Part shown: positions 43,918 to 52,993 of the stretch, one piece after another
How the letters are laid out: the number at the start of each line of letters is the position of its first letter
Position numbering within the stretch: the stretch's first letter is position 1
NCBI GenBank assembly: GCA_010672825.2
Contig: JAAHFU020000002.1
Location: forward strand, 1,872,001-1,936,000
Reading direction: 5' to 3'
From: Leptolyngbya sp. SIO1E4
GTDB lineage: Bacteria; Cyanobacteriota; Cyanobacteriia; Phormidesmidales; Phormidesmidaceae
DNA: 64,000 bases
Made by a program: the position numbers and the translations under genes
The notes under the pieces: model-generated
What the model was told of the DNA's origin: nothing
Seen by the model: the letters and a program-made list of their open reading frames with translations, nothing else
Databases searched by the model: none

Positions 43918-45180
43918 ATGACGAATCGCCTCATTTCGACCCTCGCCATTGACTCAGATCGGTTGATGCGCTCAATCAAACGGCTGGCCCAGGTGGGGCA
44001 GTTGCCGAATGGGGGTGTCCAGCGGCTGGCCTTTAGCCCCGAAGATTGCCGGGCCCGGCAGCTGGTGCAAGCCTGGATGCGGGAAGCAGGCATGACCGTT
44101 GCCATTGATGCGGCTGGCAATATCATTGGGCGCTACGCTGGCCATTTTGAAGATGCTCCCCCTTTGGTTACGGGGTCTCATATTGACACAGTCCCCAACG
44201 CTGGACACTACGACGGCACCTATGGGGTGCTGGCAGGCATCGAGGTTGTTCGAAGCTTGGCCCAACAAGGCATCCGGCTAGACCATCCTTTAGAGGTGAT
44301 TGTATTTGCCGATGAGGAACGCACGATGCTCGGCTGCAAAGCCTTAGCAGGGCAACTGTCCTCTGATCCGGAGCTGTACCGGGGGCGCGAAGGGGATCCT
44401 GTGGATGCCTGCTTGGAGCGCATTGGTGGCAATTGGGCTGCGATCGCCCAGGTACAGCGGGCACCGGGTAGCGTCGCTGCTTTTGTGGAGCTGCATGTGG
44501 AGCAAGGCCCGGTGCTAGAGTCTGTAGACAAGCAAATTGGTGTGGTGACGGGCATTGTCGGTCAGCGGCGCTATTGGATTACCCTTGAAGGCCAGTCTAG
44601 CCACGCAGGGACGACCCCCATGCCCATGCGCAAAGATGCCCTGGTGGCTGCCTCTCAGGTAGTGCTGGCAGTTCATCGCCTTGGCAATCAGCCCGGTGAC
44701 CAGGTGGCGACTGTTGGTCGGATGGAGTTACATCCCAACGTCCCCAACAGTATCCCTGGTCATATTGAAATGAGTTTGGATATTCGTGATCTGAGTGGCC
44801 ATCGCCTGGATGCCCTGATCGCAGAAATCCAGGCTGAAATTCACCTCATTGCGGCCCAAACTCGAACTCACATTTCCTTGGCGCAGCGCTTAGACAACGA
44901 ACCTGCCCCAGCGAACTCCCACATTCAATCGGCGATCGCCCAGGCCTGCGACGACTTGCAGCTCAGTCACTGCTCCCTGCCTAGCCGCGCCAGCCATGAC
45001 GCCCAAGAAATGTCTCGGGTAACAGATATGGGCATGATTTTTGTGCCCAGTGAAGGGGGCATCAGCCACGCCGAGCAAGAATATACCTCTCCAGAAGCCT
45101 GTGCCCAGGGGGCAAATGTGTTGCTCCATACGCTGATGCGTTTGGATCGCCATTATCGCTGTTCTGGAGATAGTCGATAG
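43918..45180 (+). CDS. M20-family allantoate/N-carbamoyl-amino-acid amidohydrolase
   Basis: 420 residues from ATG 43918 with AGGAAGG upstream; the open frame continues to a TTG at 43879. Binuclear zinc site: GSHIDTVPNAGHYDGTYGVLAGIE (His, Asp), FADEERTMLGCKA (Glu pair), ELHVEQGPVLE (His), and the C-terminal SHDAQEMS His. The lid/dimer domain has GQSSHAGTTPMPMRKDA. This family opens allantoate, ureidoglycine, N-carbamoyl amino acids or beta-ureidopropionate and frees ammonium. Substrate cannot be fixed, but the NtcA box, the GntR operator and the allophanate-like neighbour fit nitrogen scavenging from ureides or hydantoins. Confidence 0.9.
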   Translation: MTNRLISTLAIDSDRLMRSIKRLAQVGQLPNGGVQRLAFSPEDCRARQLVQAWMREAGMTVAIDAAGNIIGRYAGHFEDAPPLVTGSHIDTVPNAGHYDGTYGVLAGIEVVRSLAQQGIRLDHPLEVIVFADEERTMLGCKALAGQLSSDPELYRGREGDPVDACLERIGGNWAAIAQVQRAPGSVAAFVELHVEQGPVLESVDKQIGVVTGIVGQRRYWITLEGQSSHAGTTPMPMRKDALVAASQVVLAVHRLGNQPGDQVATVGRMELHPNVPNSIPGHIEMSLDIRDLSGHRLDALIAEIQAEIHLIAAQTRTHISLAQRLDNEPAPANSHIQSAIAQACDDLQLSHCSLPSRASHDAQEMSRVTDMGMIFVPSEGGISHAEQEYTSPEACAQGANVLLHTLMRLDRHYRCSGDSR

Positions 45181-45247
45181 CGGAACATGGGGAGATATCA
45201 CAGAAGGACGAATGACAGGCTCAATAAGCGGACTATTGAGTGATAGC

Positions 45248-45300
45248 TTTGTTCGGTTGAATCCAGTGCATCTTAGCCAAGACAGGGTTTAGGGTGTACT
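45248..45300 (+). repeat. Dispersed repeat family 1, copy E (short)
   Basis: TTGTTCGGTTGAATCCAGTG and then GACAGGGTTTAGGGTGT match the reverse complement of 38130-38202 and the core of 16489-16591. Confidence 0.6.
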
Positions 45301-45334
45301 TGCGCCGAATGCAAGCCGCTATATCTGGACTGCC

Positions 45335-46570
45335 TTAACACAACTGCTTGAGCACAAAATCATAGATATGGTGAGCTAAATGCCGCTTAGTGCAGCGTGG
45401 CACAGGGATTGACTGACCTGATTGGGCGATCAAAACTGCCTGATTAAACTCACTGCCAAAGCCACTGTCCGCCTGATCAACGGGGTTAGCAACGATCGCA
45501 TCTAGCCCTTTAGCCTGCAATTTTTTCAACGCTGGCGTCACAATCTCTCCTGTCTGGGCCGCAAAACCGATGAGCAGTTGGGTTGGAGACTTTAACTGGG
45601 CCAAGTGCGCCGCAATATCAGGTACTGGCACTAGCGGTAGAGAGTCGGGTAAGGCTGCTTTAGGCAGTTTGTCAGGGGTGCGATCTCGGGGTTTGACATC
45701 TGCTACAGCCGCTGCCATCACTATCCAGTCTGCCTGGGATAATTGAGCTGTCATGGCTGTCTGCATGTCTGCAGCTGTGGTGACAGGGATGCGCTGAATG
45801 CCCGTGGTCGCAGCCAAATGCTCCGATGCCATGGGGCCGTGGACTAATGTCACCGTTGCCCCTCGATGCAGGGCGGCTTGTGCTAAGGCTACCCCCATCT
45901 TTCCGGTAGAGGGGTTGCCAATGAACCGCACGGGATCGAGGTACTCTTGAGTGCTGCCCGCGCTGATTACAACGTGTTTCCCGGCTAAATCTCGTTTTCC
46001 TTGACTCCATAGCAGAGAGTCCGTGATCGCACAGATTTCTGTGGGTTCGGCCATGCGCCCCTGGCCGACGCGATCGCAGGCGAGGAGGCCAGTCCCTGGG
46101 GCAAGCGAGTGATATCGAGGATCGCTTTGTAAGTGAACCCAGTTGTGGTGTACGCTCCGTTGCTGCCACATATCAGTGTTCATGGCGGGGATGAGCAACA
46201 CCGGGCAGGTAGAGGCCAAAACGATATTGGTCAACAGATTATCTGCTAGGCCGTGGCTCAACTTTCCCAATGTGTTGGCGGTTAAAGGGGCCAAGATTAA
46301 GAGGTCAGCGGCCTCTCCTAGCTCAATGTGCAAAGGCCGTGCTTGCTCAGCAGACCAAAAATTTTGATCGGTATAGGCAGCATGGCGACAGAGCGTGGCG
46401 AGCGTTAAAGAGGTGATGAACTGTTGTGCCTGCTCGGTTAACACGGGAATGACCTCTACCCCAGCTTTCGCCAGAGTAGAGGCCACCTCGCAAACTTTGT
46501 AGGCGGCAATGCCGCCCCCAATCCCTAAAACGACTCGCTTTTGGGAAGGAATCGTTCCTTCAGTCACCAT
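45335..46570 (-). CDS. coaBC: Phosphopantothenoylcysteine decarboxylase/phosphopantothenate-cysteine ligase
   Basis: 411 residues, bifunctional enzyme of coenzyme A synthesis. The N-terminal CoaC flavoprotein domain (about 1-180) has VLGIGGGIAAYKV, HIELGEAADLLILAPLTANTLGKLSHGLADNLL and AMNTDMW. The CoaB domain follows with VISAGSTQEYLDPVRFIGNPSTGKMG, the DNA/pantothenate ligase signature AAAVADVKP, and IGFAAQTGE with the catalytic Lys/Asn region IVANPVDQADSGFGS. Length is standard. The DUF2555-type gene is 17 bp upstream on the same strand. Confidence 0.95.
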   Translation of the reverse strand: MVTEGTIPSQKRVVLGIGGGIAAYKVCEVASTLAKAGVEVIPVLTEQAQQFITSLTLATLCRHAAYTDQNFWSAEQARPLHIELGEAADLLILAPLTANTLGKLSHGLADNLLTNIVLASTCPVLLIPAMNTDMWQQRSVHHNWVHLQSDPRYHSLAPGTGLLACDRVGQGRMAEPTEICAITDSLLWSQGKRDLAGKHVVISAGSTQEYLDPVRFIGNPSTGKMGVALAQAALHRGATVTLVHGPMASEHLAATTGIQRIPVTTAADMQTAMTAQLSQADWIVMAAAVADVKPRDRTPDKLPKAALPDSLPLVPVPDIAAHLAQLKSPTQLLIGFAAQTGEIVTPALKKLQAKGLDAIVANPVDQADSGFGSEFNQAVLIAQSGQSIPVPRCTKRHLAHHIYDFVLKQLC

Positions 46571-46587
46571 CGACCCTTGATACCTGG

Positions 46588-46800
46588 TTACTCTTCATCA
46601 AAAGGTTCGATGTCCAGTAAATGGGTGTAGTTTTGCACAAGTTCTGGACGTTGGAAGGCCAGTGCTCTCAATAGGTGCCAGTCTTGCAGCCCTTCAAATG
46701 CAGTGTCGTAGGCGTCTTGTTCGAGGCGCGTTGCCAATTCGGCCACCGATTCCTGATTCATCGCAGAAATCGATTCTTGTGACACATGTAGCGTATTCAT
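46588..46800 (-). CDS. DUF2555-like cyanobacterial protein
   Basis: 70 residues from ATG 46800 with GGGGGAGG upstream; a longer frame adds 15 residues without support. The sequence is SISAMNQESVAELATRLEQD, then YDTAFEGLQDWHLLRALAFQ and RPELVQNYTHLLDIEPFDEE, the pattern I associate with DUF2555, a family restricted to cyanobacteria and of unknown function. It is soluble and acidic. It ends 17 bp before coaBC and is likely co-transcribed. Confidence 0.8.
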   Translation of the reverse strand: MNTLHVSQESISAMNQESVAELATRLEQDAYDTAFEGLQDWHLLRALAFQRPELVQNYTHLLDIEPFDEE

Positions 46801-47187
46801 ACAAACCTCCCCCGGCTTAGGTTTCCGCATAGGCTGCGATCGCACAAAGACAAACAGCGTAGGTAGATAAACAATACAACCGCCTGGTTAAGCTATTGCA
46901 TTTATGGTGGCTATCGTCCTAACTGAGTCACTACGTTTGTAAACTTACCCAGAGGGTATAAGCCTTACTCAACGTTACCCTGATCAAAATTGATGCAAAC
47001 AGCCTAAGTCTAGACCTCCTTCATGCCTCAATCTTAAAAGTCTGCGCTGCCGTTGTGATCGCGTTAGCGTCAAAACTTATTCAAACCGTTTAAAGTCTAT
47101 ATTCCCGATAGAAGTGAGAGCCGTTTTGTGTTGATGAGCAGGCTTCACAATTCCTAAAGAATTGGCCGCTAATCGATTCTAAAAGTA

Positions 47188-47304
47188 CTCTAAAGAATAA
47201 ATTGTCCAGGAACCCGATTTCTCTCAAACCCCAGCCATTCTCTGGTTAGGCTTTATAGAAACTGGGTTCCTATTGCGGGATGATTATTTGTTTGGACGAC
47301 TCTA
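47188..47304. repeat. Dispersed repeat family 2, copy 3
   Basis: About 117 bp with arms AGGAACCCGATTTCT and AGAAACTGGGTTCCT (one to two mismatches) and the shared middle CATTCTCTGGTTAGGCTTT. Both ends carry ACTCTAA. The remaining 46801-47397 region holds no gene. Confidence 0.85.
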
Positions 47305-47397
47305 AGATGTCGTGATAGCAGTCTTAAACCGCTGTGAACTAGAGAGTGATCGCTGTGATTCAGGAATGCTGAGTCGTTTCTGTTTGTGTTTAAAGCT

Positions 47398-48039
47398 CTA
47401 AGGTTTGAGCTGATGACAAAAGGCTTTAATCTGCTGCAACACAAGCGGCGAGACTTCATGGCCCATCTGAAATTCCTGATAAGTTAGGTCAACTTTTTGA
47501 GCTTCCAACACTTCTCGTGCTTGACGGGCTTTTTGAATGGGGACCACGGGATCTTGACGACCATGAACCACCAGTACTGGGCCTAGATTAGGATGTGGCG
47601 CTGGCAGGCTATGGAGATACCCACTCAACACTAAAACACCTGCCAGCGGGAGTTTTAAGCCAACATCCAGAGTCATTGCACCCCCCTGTGAAAACCCTGC
47701 CATCACAGTCTTTTCGGGGGGGATACCAGTGTCTTGCGCAATTTGGGTGAGCCAAGTTTGCAGCTGCTGGCGGCTTTCTTGCAGGTCAGATTGCTGCTCA
47801 AAATCATAGGGGGTTTGGAAGTCGTATGCAGCCGGGAAGCCATACCACATGCGCCCGCCCGGAGCGTGGGGATGGGGGAAAGGGGCATCCGGAAAAATCA
47901 TCTGGTAGCCAGGCAAAGGCAGATAGTCTGCCAAAGTTGCTAGATCCTGAGCATTAGCGCCCCACCCGTGCAAGCCAATGAAAAGTTTATCTGTCTGGGT
48001 ATCCGTCTCACTGGTTCGTGCGATCGCCTTTAAAACCAC
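47398..48039 (-). CDS. Phospholipase/carboxylesterase-family alpha/beta hydrolase
   Basis: 213 residues. The fold and triad are clear: FIGLHGWGANAQDL (oxyanion), the nucleophile Ser in MAGFSQGGAMTLD, Asp in VVHGRQDPVVP, and His in FQMGHEVSPLV. It belongs to the small esterase/acyl-thioesterase group (Abhydrolase_2). Substrate unknown; no signal peptide, so cytoplasmic. Standard length. It is divergent from purH. Confidence 0.88.
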   Translation of the reverse strand: MVLKAIARTSETDTQTDKLFIGLHGWGANAQDLATLADYLPLPGYQMIFPDAPFPHPHAPGGRMWYGFPAAYDFQTPYDFEQQSDLQESRQQLQTWLTQIAQDTGIPPEKTVMAGFSQGGAMTLDVGLKLPLAGVLVLSGYLHSLPAPHPNLGPVLVVHGRQDPVVPIQKARQAREVLEAQKVDLTYQEFQMGHEVSPLVLQQIKAFCHQLKP

Positions 48040-48211
48040 ACGCTTTCTCCTTATTCTTCTGTGGGCCGATTTTAACGCCTAGACTCCCCTTCCTAAATTG
48101 CCCACTCCCTCTTTCCCTCTCTCCCCTTCCTCCCTTTTTCGATACAAAGACCCGCGATGCTGAAGGCTTTTCGATATATTGAGTGGGTGTGTACTGAAGG
48201 AAATGTGGGCC

Positions 48212-49768
48212 ATGACACGGCTGGCGTTGCTAAGCGTATCGGACAAAACTGGATTGGTAGATCTGGCCAAGGCACTGGTCGAGAGATTTGAGTTTGAACT
48301 CGTCAGCAGTGGGGGCACTGCCAACGCGATCGCAGCAGCCGGGCTCCCGGTCACCAAAGTTTCCGACTTTACCGGGTCGCCAGAAATCCTGGGCGGACGG
48401 GTCAAAACCCTGCATCCTCGCATTCACGGGGGAATTTTGGGACGGCCAGGGCTACCCAGCGACGCAAGCGACATGGCGGACAATGACATTCGCCCCTTTG
48501 ATTTGGTGGTGGTGAACCTGTATCCCTTCGAGCAAACCATCGCCAAGCCCGATGTCACGCTACCGGAAGCCATTGAACAGATTGATATTGGAGGCCCCAC
48601 TTTGGTGCGGGCAGCGGCAAAGAATCACGCTTATCTCACCGTTTTGTGCAGTCCAGCCCAGTACACGCCCTATTTAGCAGAGATGACGGAGAATCAGGGT
48701 GAGGTGTCTCCTGGGTTACGTCTGGAGTTTGCGCGTCAAGCATTTTGGCACACGGCGACCTACGATCAGGCGATCGCCTACCACCTAACCACTGCGGGTG
48801 AAACGCCTCGATCTGACGCGACACTGCCCCAGCGCTGGACGCTGACTGGAACCCAACAGCAGCCCTTACGCTATGGCGAGAATCCCCACCAGCCCGCAGC
48901 TTGGTATCAGGTTGGCACAACCCCGTCGGGATGGGCCGCAGCGACATTGTTGCAAGGTAAACCCTTGAGCTACAACAATCTGGTAGATTTAGAGGCTGCT
49001 CGCCGCATCATTGCAGAATTTCCTACCCAGGTGCCTGCCGCAGCGGTTCTCAAACATACGAACCCTTGCGGAGCGGCACACGGTGCTACCCTGGCAGAGG
49101 CCTACCAACGGGCGTTTGAGGCCGACTCAGTGTCAGCCTTTGGTGGAATTGTGGCGCTGAATCGGCCCATTGATGTTGAGACCGCAACCACCCTGACCCA
49201 AACATTTTTAGAGTGCATTGTTGCGCCTGGGTGTGAAGCAAACGCTCAAGAGATCCTGGCCAAAAAGAGTAATCTGCGGGTGCTGCTGTTGCCCGATCTG
49301 GTAAGTGGCCCTGCCTATACCGCAAAGGCGATCGCAGGGGGCTTTTTGGTACAAGCTGCCGATGATATTGAAGAAGATCTGACCCAGTGGCAAATTGTGA
49401 CTGAAAAGAAACCCGATGCAGACACCCTAGAAGAATTGCTATTTGCGTGGCGGCTTGTGAAACATGTGAAGTCTAACGCCATTGTGGTTACGAAAAACCG
49501 CGTGACCCTTGGGGTCGGTGCTGGGCAGATGAATCGGGTTGGAGCGGTAAAAATTGCCCTAGAGCAAGTGGGTGAACAGGCTCAGGGGGCGGTGCTTGCC
49601 AGCGATGGCTTTTTCCCATTTGATGATTCGGTGCGGACAGCCGCAGCGGTGGGGATTACGGCGATCGTGCAGCCCGGCGGCAGTAAGCGTGACGAAGACT
49701 CTATTAAAGCGGCGAATGAACTGGGCTTAGTTATGGCCTTAACCGGTATTCGCCATTTTTTACATTAG
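48212..49768 (+). CDS. purH: AICAR transformylase/IMP cyclohydrolase
   Basis: 518 residues from ATG 48212, which gives the family start MTRLALLSVSDKTGLVDLAKAL and has GAAGGA about ten bases upstream; earlier frames add 11 residues. N-terminal IMP cyclohydrolase (about 1-195: GGTANAIAAAGLPVTKVSDFTG, GGRVKTLHPRIHGGIL, NLYPFEQTI, IDIGGPTLVRAAAKNH). C-terminal formyltransferase (LRYGENPHQ, AAVLKHTNPCGAA, FGGIVALNRPID, VTKNRVTLGVGAGQMNRVGA, DGFFPFDDSVRTAA). It carries out the last two steps of IMP synthesis. A polypyrimidine stretch precedes it. Confidence 0.97.
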   Translation: MTRLALLSVSDKTGLVDLAKALVERFEFELVSSGGTANAIAAAGLPVTKVSDFTGSPEILGGRVKTLHPRIHGGILGRPGLPSDASDMADNDIRPFDLVVVNLYPFEQTIAKPDVTLPEAIEQIDIGGPTLVRAAAKNHAYLTVLCSPAQYTPYLAEMTENQGEVSPGLRLEFARQAFWHTATYDQAIAYHLTTAGETPRSDATLPQRWTLTGTQQQPLRYGENPHQPAAWYQVGTTPSGWAAATLLQGKPLSYNNLVDLEAARRIIAEFPTQVPAAAVLKHTNPCGAAHGATLAEAYQRAFEADSVSAFGGIVALNRPIDVETATTLTQTFLECIVAPGCEANAQEILAKKSNLRVLLLPDLVSGPAYTAKAIAGGFLVQAADDIEEDLTQWQIVTEKKPDADTLEELLFAWRLVKHVKSNAIVVTKNRVTLGVGAGQMNRVGAVKIALEQVGEQAQGAVLASDGFFPFDDSVRTAAAVGITAIVQPGGSKRDEDSIKAANELGLVMALTGIRHFLH

Positions 49769-49970
49769 GTACCTTTGTTCAAACGCTGCGTTTAAGAAAC
49801 GCATTCATTGCGGCGGCTGATGTTAATGGAAACCCAGATAAAATTTCTGGAATAGGCATGAAAAAATTGTAAGGACAGCAAATTTGCTGTACCTATAAAA
49901 TAGGCCAACTAGATTTGGATAGGGGACTTATCCGCTAGATTTGTGCAGGGTCTACAACATCTCAAAAATA

Positions 49971-50010
49971 TAAAAGACAGGATGTGCATTAACGCACATC
50001 CTGTCTTTTA
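49971..50010. terminator. Bidirectional terminator
   Basis: 17-bp perfect arms 49971-49987 and 49994-50010 (TAAAAGACAGGATGTGC and its complement) with loop ATTAAC. It serves the converging purH (+) and pilin (-) genes. The remainder of 49769-50105 holds nothing else that I see. Confidence 0.9.
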
Positions 50011-50105
50011 ATAGACTAGCTTCAACACTTCACTGACTCTGACAAAACGACCAAAGCCGAATCAGGTGATGTTATTACTAGCTTACAAATCTGAAGGCTA
50101 GACAG

Positions 50106-50684
50106 TTAGTCTCCAGTGCCTTCAACGTTAGCCGCGGCGCAGTCGTCTGAGGGTTCGGAAGCTTCCTCTCCATTGCCCCTTGCAGACTTGAAAATGCCGG
50201 TATCACCATCAGTGTTTACGCAACCCAGCATAGCTGCTGCAACTCGATCGCCTACAAAGCCATCTGCGTCGCTGCCGTCAGGGTCAGGGGCAGCCGTTGC
50301 TGAAGCAATCCCGTCAGCAGGGGCAAGCAACGTGAACACATAATATTGCTTGACTGCTGTACCGTCTTCGTCTGCACCGATATCAACATCAAGAACAGCG
50401 AGCCCGGTTAGATCTTCTTCGTCAATCGTCACCTCTGTGTCAGGGCCTGCAAATTCACCGAATTCAACAAGGTAGGCTTGCTGAGCCCGGTTGATGGCCC
50501 CCAGGTTAGTTTGAGCTTCCGTTTCACGGGCGCGAACGGCTTGGTTCAAGAATGCGGGTAGGGCAATGGCTGCCAGGATGCCGATGATGATGATAACCAC
50601 CAACAGTTCAATCAGAGTAAAGCCGCCTTCTTTTTTCTTGTTCAAGAAGTGCTGTAAAAGTTTTGCCTTCAGGCTAGTTTTCAT
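50106..50684 (-). CDS. pilA: Type IV major pilin (PilA-like)
   Basis: 192 residues. A short leader is cut at KKKEGG^FTLIELLVVIIIIGIL, with Glu5 of the mature protein present. The conserved N-terminal helix continues to LPAFLNQAVRARETEAQTNLGAINRAQQAYLVEFGEFAG, which is the cyanobacterial PilA pattern. The globular part is acidic and ends in a Cys pair (LGCVNTDG..SDDCAA) forming the D-region. Pilus assembly gives motility and DNA uptake. AAGGAG precedes the ATG. A terminator follows at 49971. Confidence 0.93.
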   Translation of the reverse strand: MKTSLKAKLLQHFLNKKKEGGFTLIELLVVIIIIGILAAIALPAFLNQAVRARETEAQTNLGAINRAQQAYLVEFGEFAGPDTEVTIDEEDLTGLAVLDVDIGADEDGTAVKQYYVFTLLAPADGIASATAAPDPDGSDADGFVGDRVAAAMLGCVNTDGDTGIFKSARGNGEEASEPSDDCAAANVEGTGD

Positions 50685-51067
50685 GGTGATGTCTCTCCTT
50701 AGAGAAGCAGAATAGCTTGTGTCTAGCTCCTGGAAGCTATGCTACCCGGTTCACTTTAATTTCATATCACCAGTCACCAAAGTTTTTTGAGAGAGTCCGG
50801 TTTTCAGTAGTTACTCTCAGAAATGAGGGGTTATCTCTCTGCAAACATCTCATTTGTCAGGTCGAAATCGGCGCAAATCCTGAAGTAAAACTTAAGATAG
50901 TCGAATATTCTGAAGCATTTAGATCCCTGCTGGTGATGAGCATTGGTTGACTGTGTGATGGGTTTCTGCAATTTCAAAGTCAATCAATCGGCAGCTTGCT
51001 TCTACTTGATGCTGATGTTGCTGCTCACAACGCTCTTTAAATCAGGCAAGGTTTCTCACAGCTAACC
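50685..51067. other. Intergenic region upstream of pilA
   Basis: 383 bp. Presumed pilA promoter region. I see no repeat, gene or clear regulator site. Confidence 0.4.
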
Positions 51068-51268
51068 CTAAGACTGTACGGTGTAACCGGCAGCGGCGAT
51101 CGCCTGCTTAACGTGATCTGCTTCAGTGACCGTCGAAATCTTGACTTGCTTAGTAGAGGGGTCAGCTTGTACAGAGGCAGCAGCATCCACTGCTTGCACA
51201 GCCTTTGTAATGGTTTCTGCACAGGCAGAGCAGGCCATATCGGGGATAGTCAGAGTCAAGATTGCCAT
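51068..51268 (-). CDS. Heavy-metal-associated (CopZ/Atx1-like) protein
   Basis: 66 residues of the HMA ferredoxin-like fold. The metal site is MACSAC (MxCxxC), within LTIPDMACSACAETITKAVQ. Stand-alone proteins of this type carry Cu(I) to P-type ATPases such as CtaA/PacS in cyanobacteria. The last strand VKQAIAAAGYTV is normal. No partner ATPase is in the window. Confidence 0.9.
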   Translation of the reverse strand: MAILTLTIPDMACSACAETITKAVQAVDAAASVQADPSTKQVKISTVTEADHVKQAIAAAGYTVQS

Positions 51269-51507
51269 AGTGTTGAAGGGACTTCGGGCTGTACAGCTTC
51301 TACAATACGTTCTTTTTCCCCACTGTGCGCCTGACCGTTTACCTGGTGGGTGGTGTTGGTTTGCTAATGGGGCATCAGCTATAGGGTATGGGTCTTCTTA
51401 TGCGACATCTGCAATGATCAGAATTGCAATATTAAAACGGTCAAATCTGAGCTATCTTTAATAAGCGGTATTCAACAGAAGGATTTTCGGATATCGTGAA
51501 CTTCTCT

Positions 51508-51588
51508 GCGGATGTGGTGGAATTGGTAGACACGCACGCTTGAGGGGCGTGTGGCTTTGCTGTGCGAGTTCGAGTCTCGCCATCCGCA
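51508..51588 (+). tRNA. tRNA-Leu(GAG)
   Basis: The acceptor stem GCGGATG pairs with CATCCGC (51581-51587). D-loop GGAATTGGTAGACA, anticodon stem CACGC/GCGTG with loop TTGAGGG (anticodon GAG), a long variable arm (GTGGCTTTGCTGT), and T-arm GCGAGTTCGAGTCTCGC. The long variable arm and anticodon identify Leu. The discriminator base is A; CCA is not encoded. Confidence 0.95.
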
Positions 51589-51778
51589 TATATGGCGCTG
51601 GCCATTTTGATTAAGGTGCTGGGTGCTGCTCTGAAGGGTTTGCACAGGGTTAAAGTGGCTTGGAATCTTGTCTAATCAGGCTGGCGATAGCGATATCAAT
51701 AGCTGGCTGGATTATTGGCTAGGTCGTGTAAATCCTGTAGCTCTAGCATGCTCTAGTGACGCACTTTATATAGGGACG

Positions 51779-52993
51779 CTAGACAACGGCAGACAAGTTC
51801 ATTCCCTGCAGAATGGGATGTTCTTGGGTACTGGGATAGTGAACTACGCTGAGGGTGTTGGACTGTAGCGCCACTGTATTAGAGCGGCTGGGTAAAGTTA
51901 GCAGCGTCCTGAGGAAATGTTGCAGGGGGGCGGGTTGTGCAACGGCTAGAACGGTTGTCAGCCCGGTGTGGGTATGGGCGTTGAGAGAGCGGTGAATGGC
52001 CGCCTGCCACTGATGCCATAGCTGCGATCGCTGCACAGAGAGCACAACAGTTTCAGGATTATGTTTCAGGAGGGATTGTGCTGCTTGATGGCAAGGATAA
52101 TTCCTTGAGCCTTCCCAACCCTCTACGACTGCTGCTTGTACCGTTTCTCCCTGTAGCAAGGTCGTTAATGCCGGATCAGGAGAGGCATTTGCCTGACAAG
52201 GTAACAGCAGCAGCCGTAGCCCTTGTTTGTTCCCTTGAACAGGAGGCAAGCGATCGCCCACGGTCAAGTTAAGAACATGCAATTGCCCTTGTTCGCAGTG
52301 GGGGGTCTCAAAGTCTAAAACCGTGAGACCGTTGTAGGTTTGTTGGATGGTATGGTGCTGGCACGGTGGCAGCCCTAAGGCCGTATTGATGAGAGCCTGA
52401 TTAGTGCTGCCGTGGCTGACCACCAGCAGAGTTTGGCCCCGATGGTGGGGCAGTGTCATTTGCCAAAACTGTTGGGCCCGCTGGTACAGATCGCGGACAG
52501 GATAAAAAGCCGAGGGTTGGGCCTCGTCCTCATTGAGTTTGCAGTGATTCCCAGTCATCTGAAACTGCTCGGGGGTTTCTCGCCAACAGCGATAGGCCAC
52601 CGGTTGTTGCGATCGCACTGTCTCGTAACGGAGTCCTTCCCAGGCGGGGAGATCAATCTCCCGCAACAAAGCAGACGCCGCCAAGCGCTTCAGTTTAGGC
52701 GCCTTGAGATAGGGCAATACGGAAGCAACAGTATCTTGGGCTCGCTTTAAAGGACTGGCATATACCGCATCAATAGGACAGTGAGCTAAAAACTGCCCGA
52801 CTTTTTGAGACGCTGCAACGCCTCTAGCCGTTAACTCCGACTGATCAGAACTGCCCTGAAAACACTCCGCATCATTAAAAGTGCTGTAACCGTGACGTAA
52901 AAGGACAACACGAGTCCCCGTATGGGGGACAGGCGGTAGATTGCAACCCGGTAAAAATTCAGCAAGTTGAGGAGGAGCAAGGTAGGCAATCAT
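51779..52993 (-). CDS. Two-domain histidine phosphatase (phosphoglycerate-mutase family)
   Basis: 404 residues from ATG 52993; a TTG start 21 bases earlier is possible. The first domain (about 30-235) has the RHG motif VVLLRHGYSTFND, the second catalytic His in LLVVSHGSTN, and the phosphate-site Arg in SPLKRAQDT. The second domain (about 240-404) looks like a degenerate copy without the RHG motif. This fusion resembles cyanobacterial histidine-phosphatase proteins of unknown substrate (sugar phosphate or alpha-ribazole phosphate likely). Confidence 0.85.
   Translation of the reverse strand: MIAYLAPPQLAEFLPGCNLPPVPHTGTRVVLLRHGYSTFNDAECFQGSSDQSELTARGVAASQKVGQFLAHCPIDAVYASPLKRAQDTVASVLPYLKAPKLKRLAASALLREIDLPAWEGLRYETVRSQQPVAYRCWRETPEQFQMTGNHCKLNEDEAQPSAFYPVRDLYQRAQQFWQMTLPHHRGQTLLVVSHGSTNQALINTALGLPPCQHHTIQQTYNGLTVLDFETPHCEQGQLHVLNLTVGDRLPPVQGNKQGLRLLLLPCQANASPDPALTTLLQGETVQAAVVEGWEGSRNYPCHQAAQSLLKHNPETVVLSVQRSQLWHQWQAAIHRSLNAHTHTGLTTVLAVAQPAPLQHFLRTLLTLPSRSNTVALQSNTLSVVHYPSTQEHPILQGMNLSAVV

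Noticed and set aside
51668-51868. 66-codon plus-strand frame after tRNA-Leu
   Set aside because: Half of it is antisense to the histidine phosphatase gene, and no ribosome-binding site is seen.
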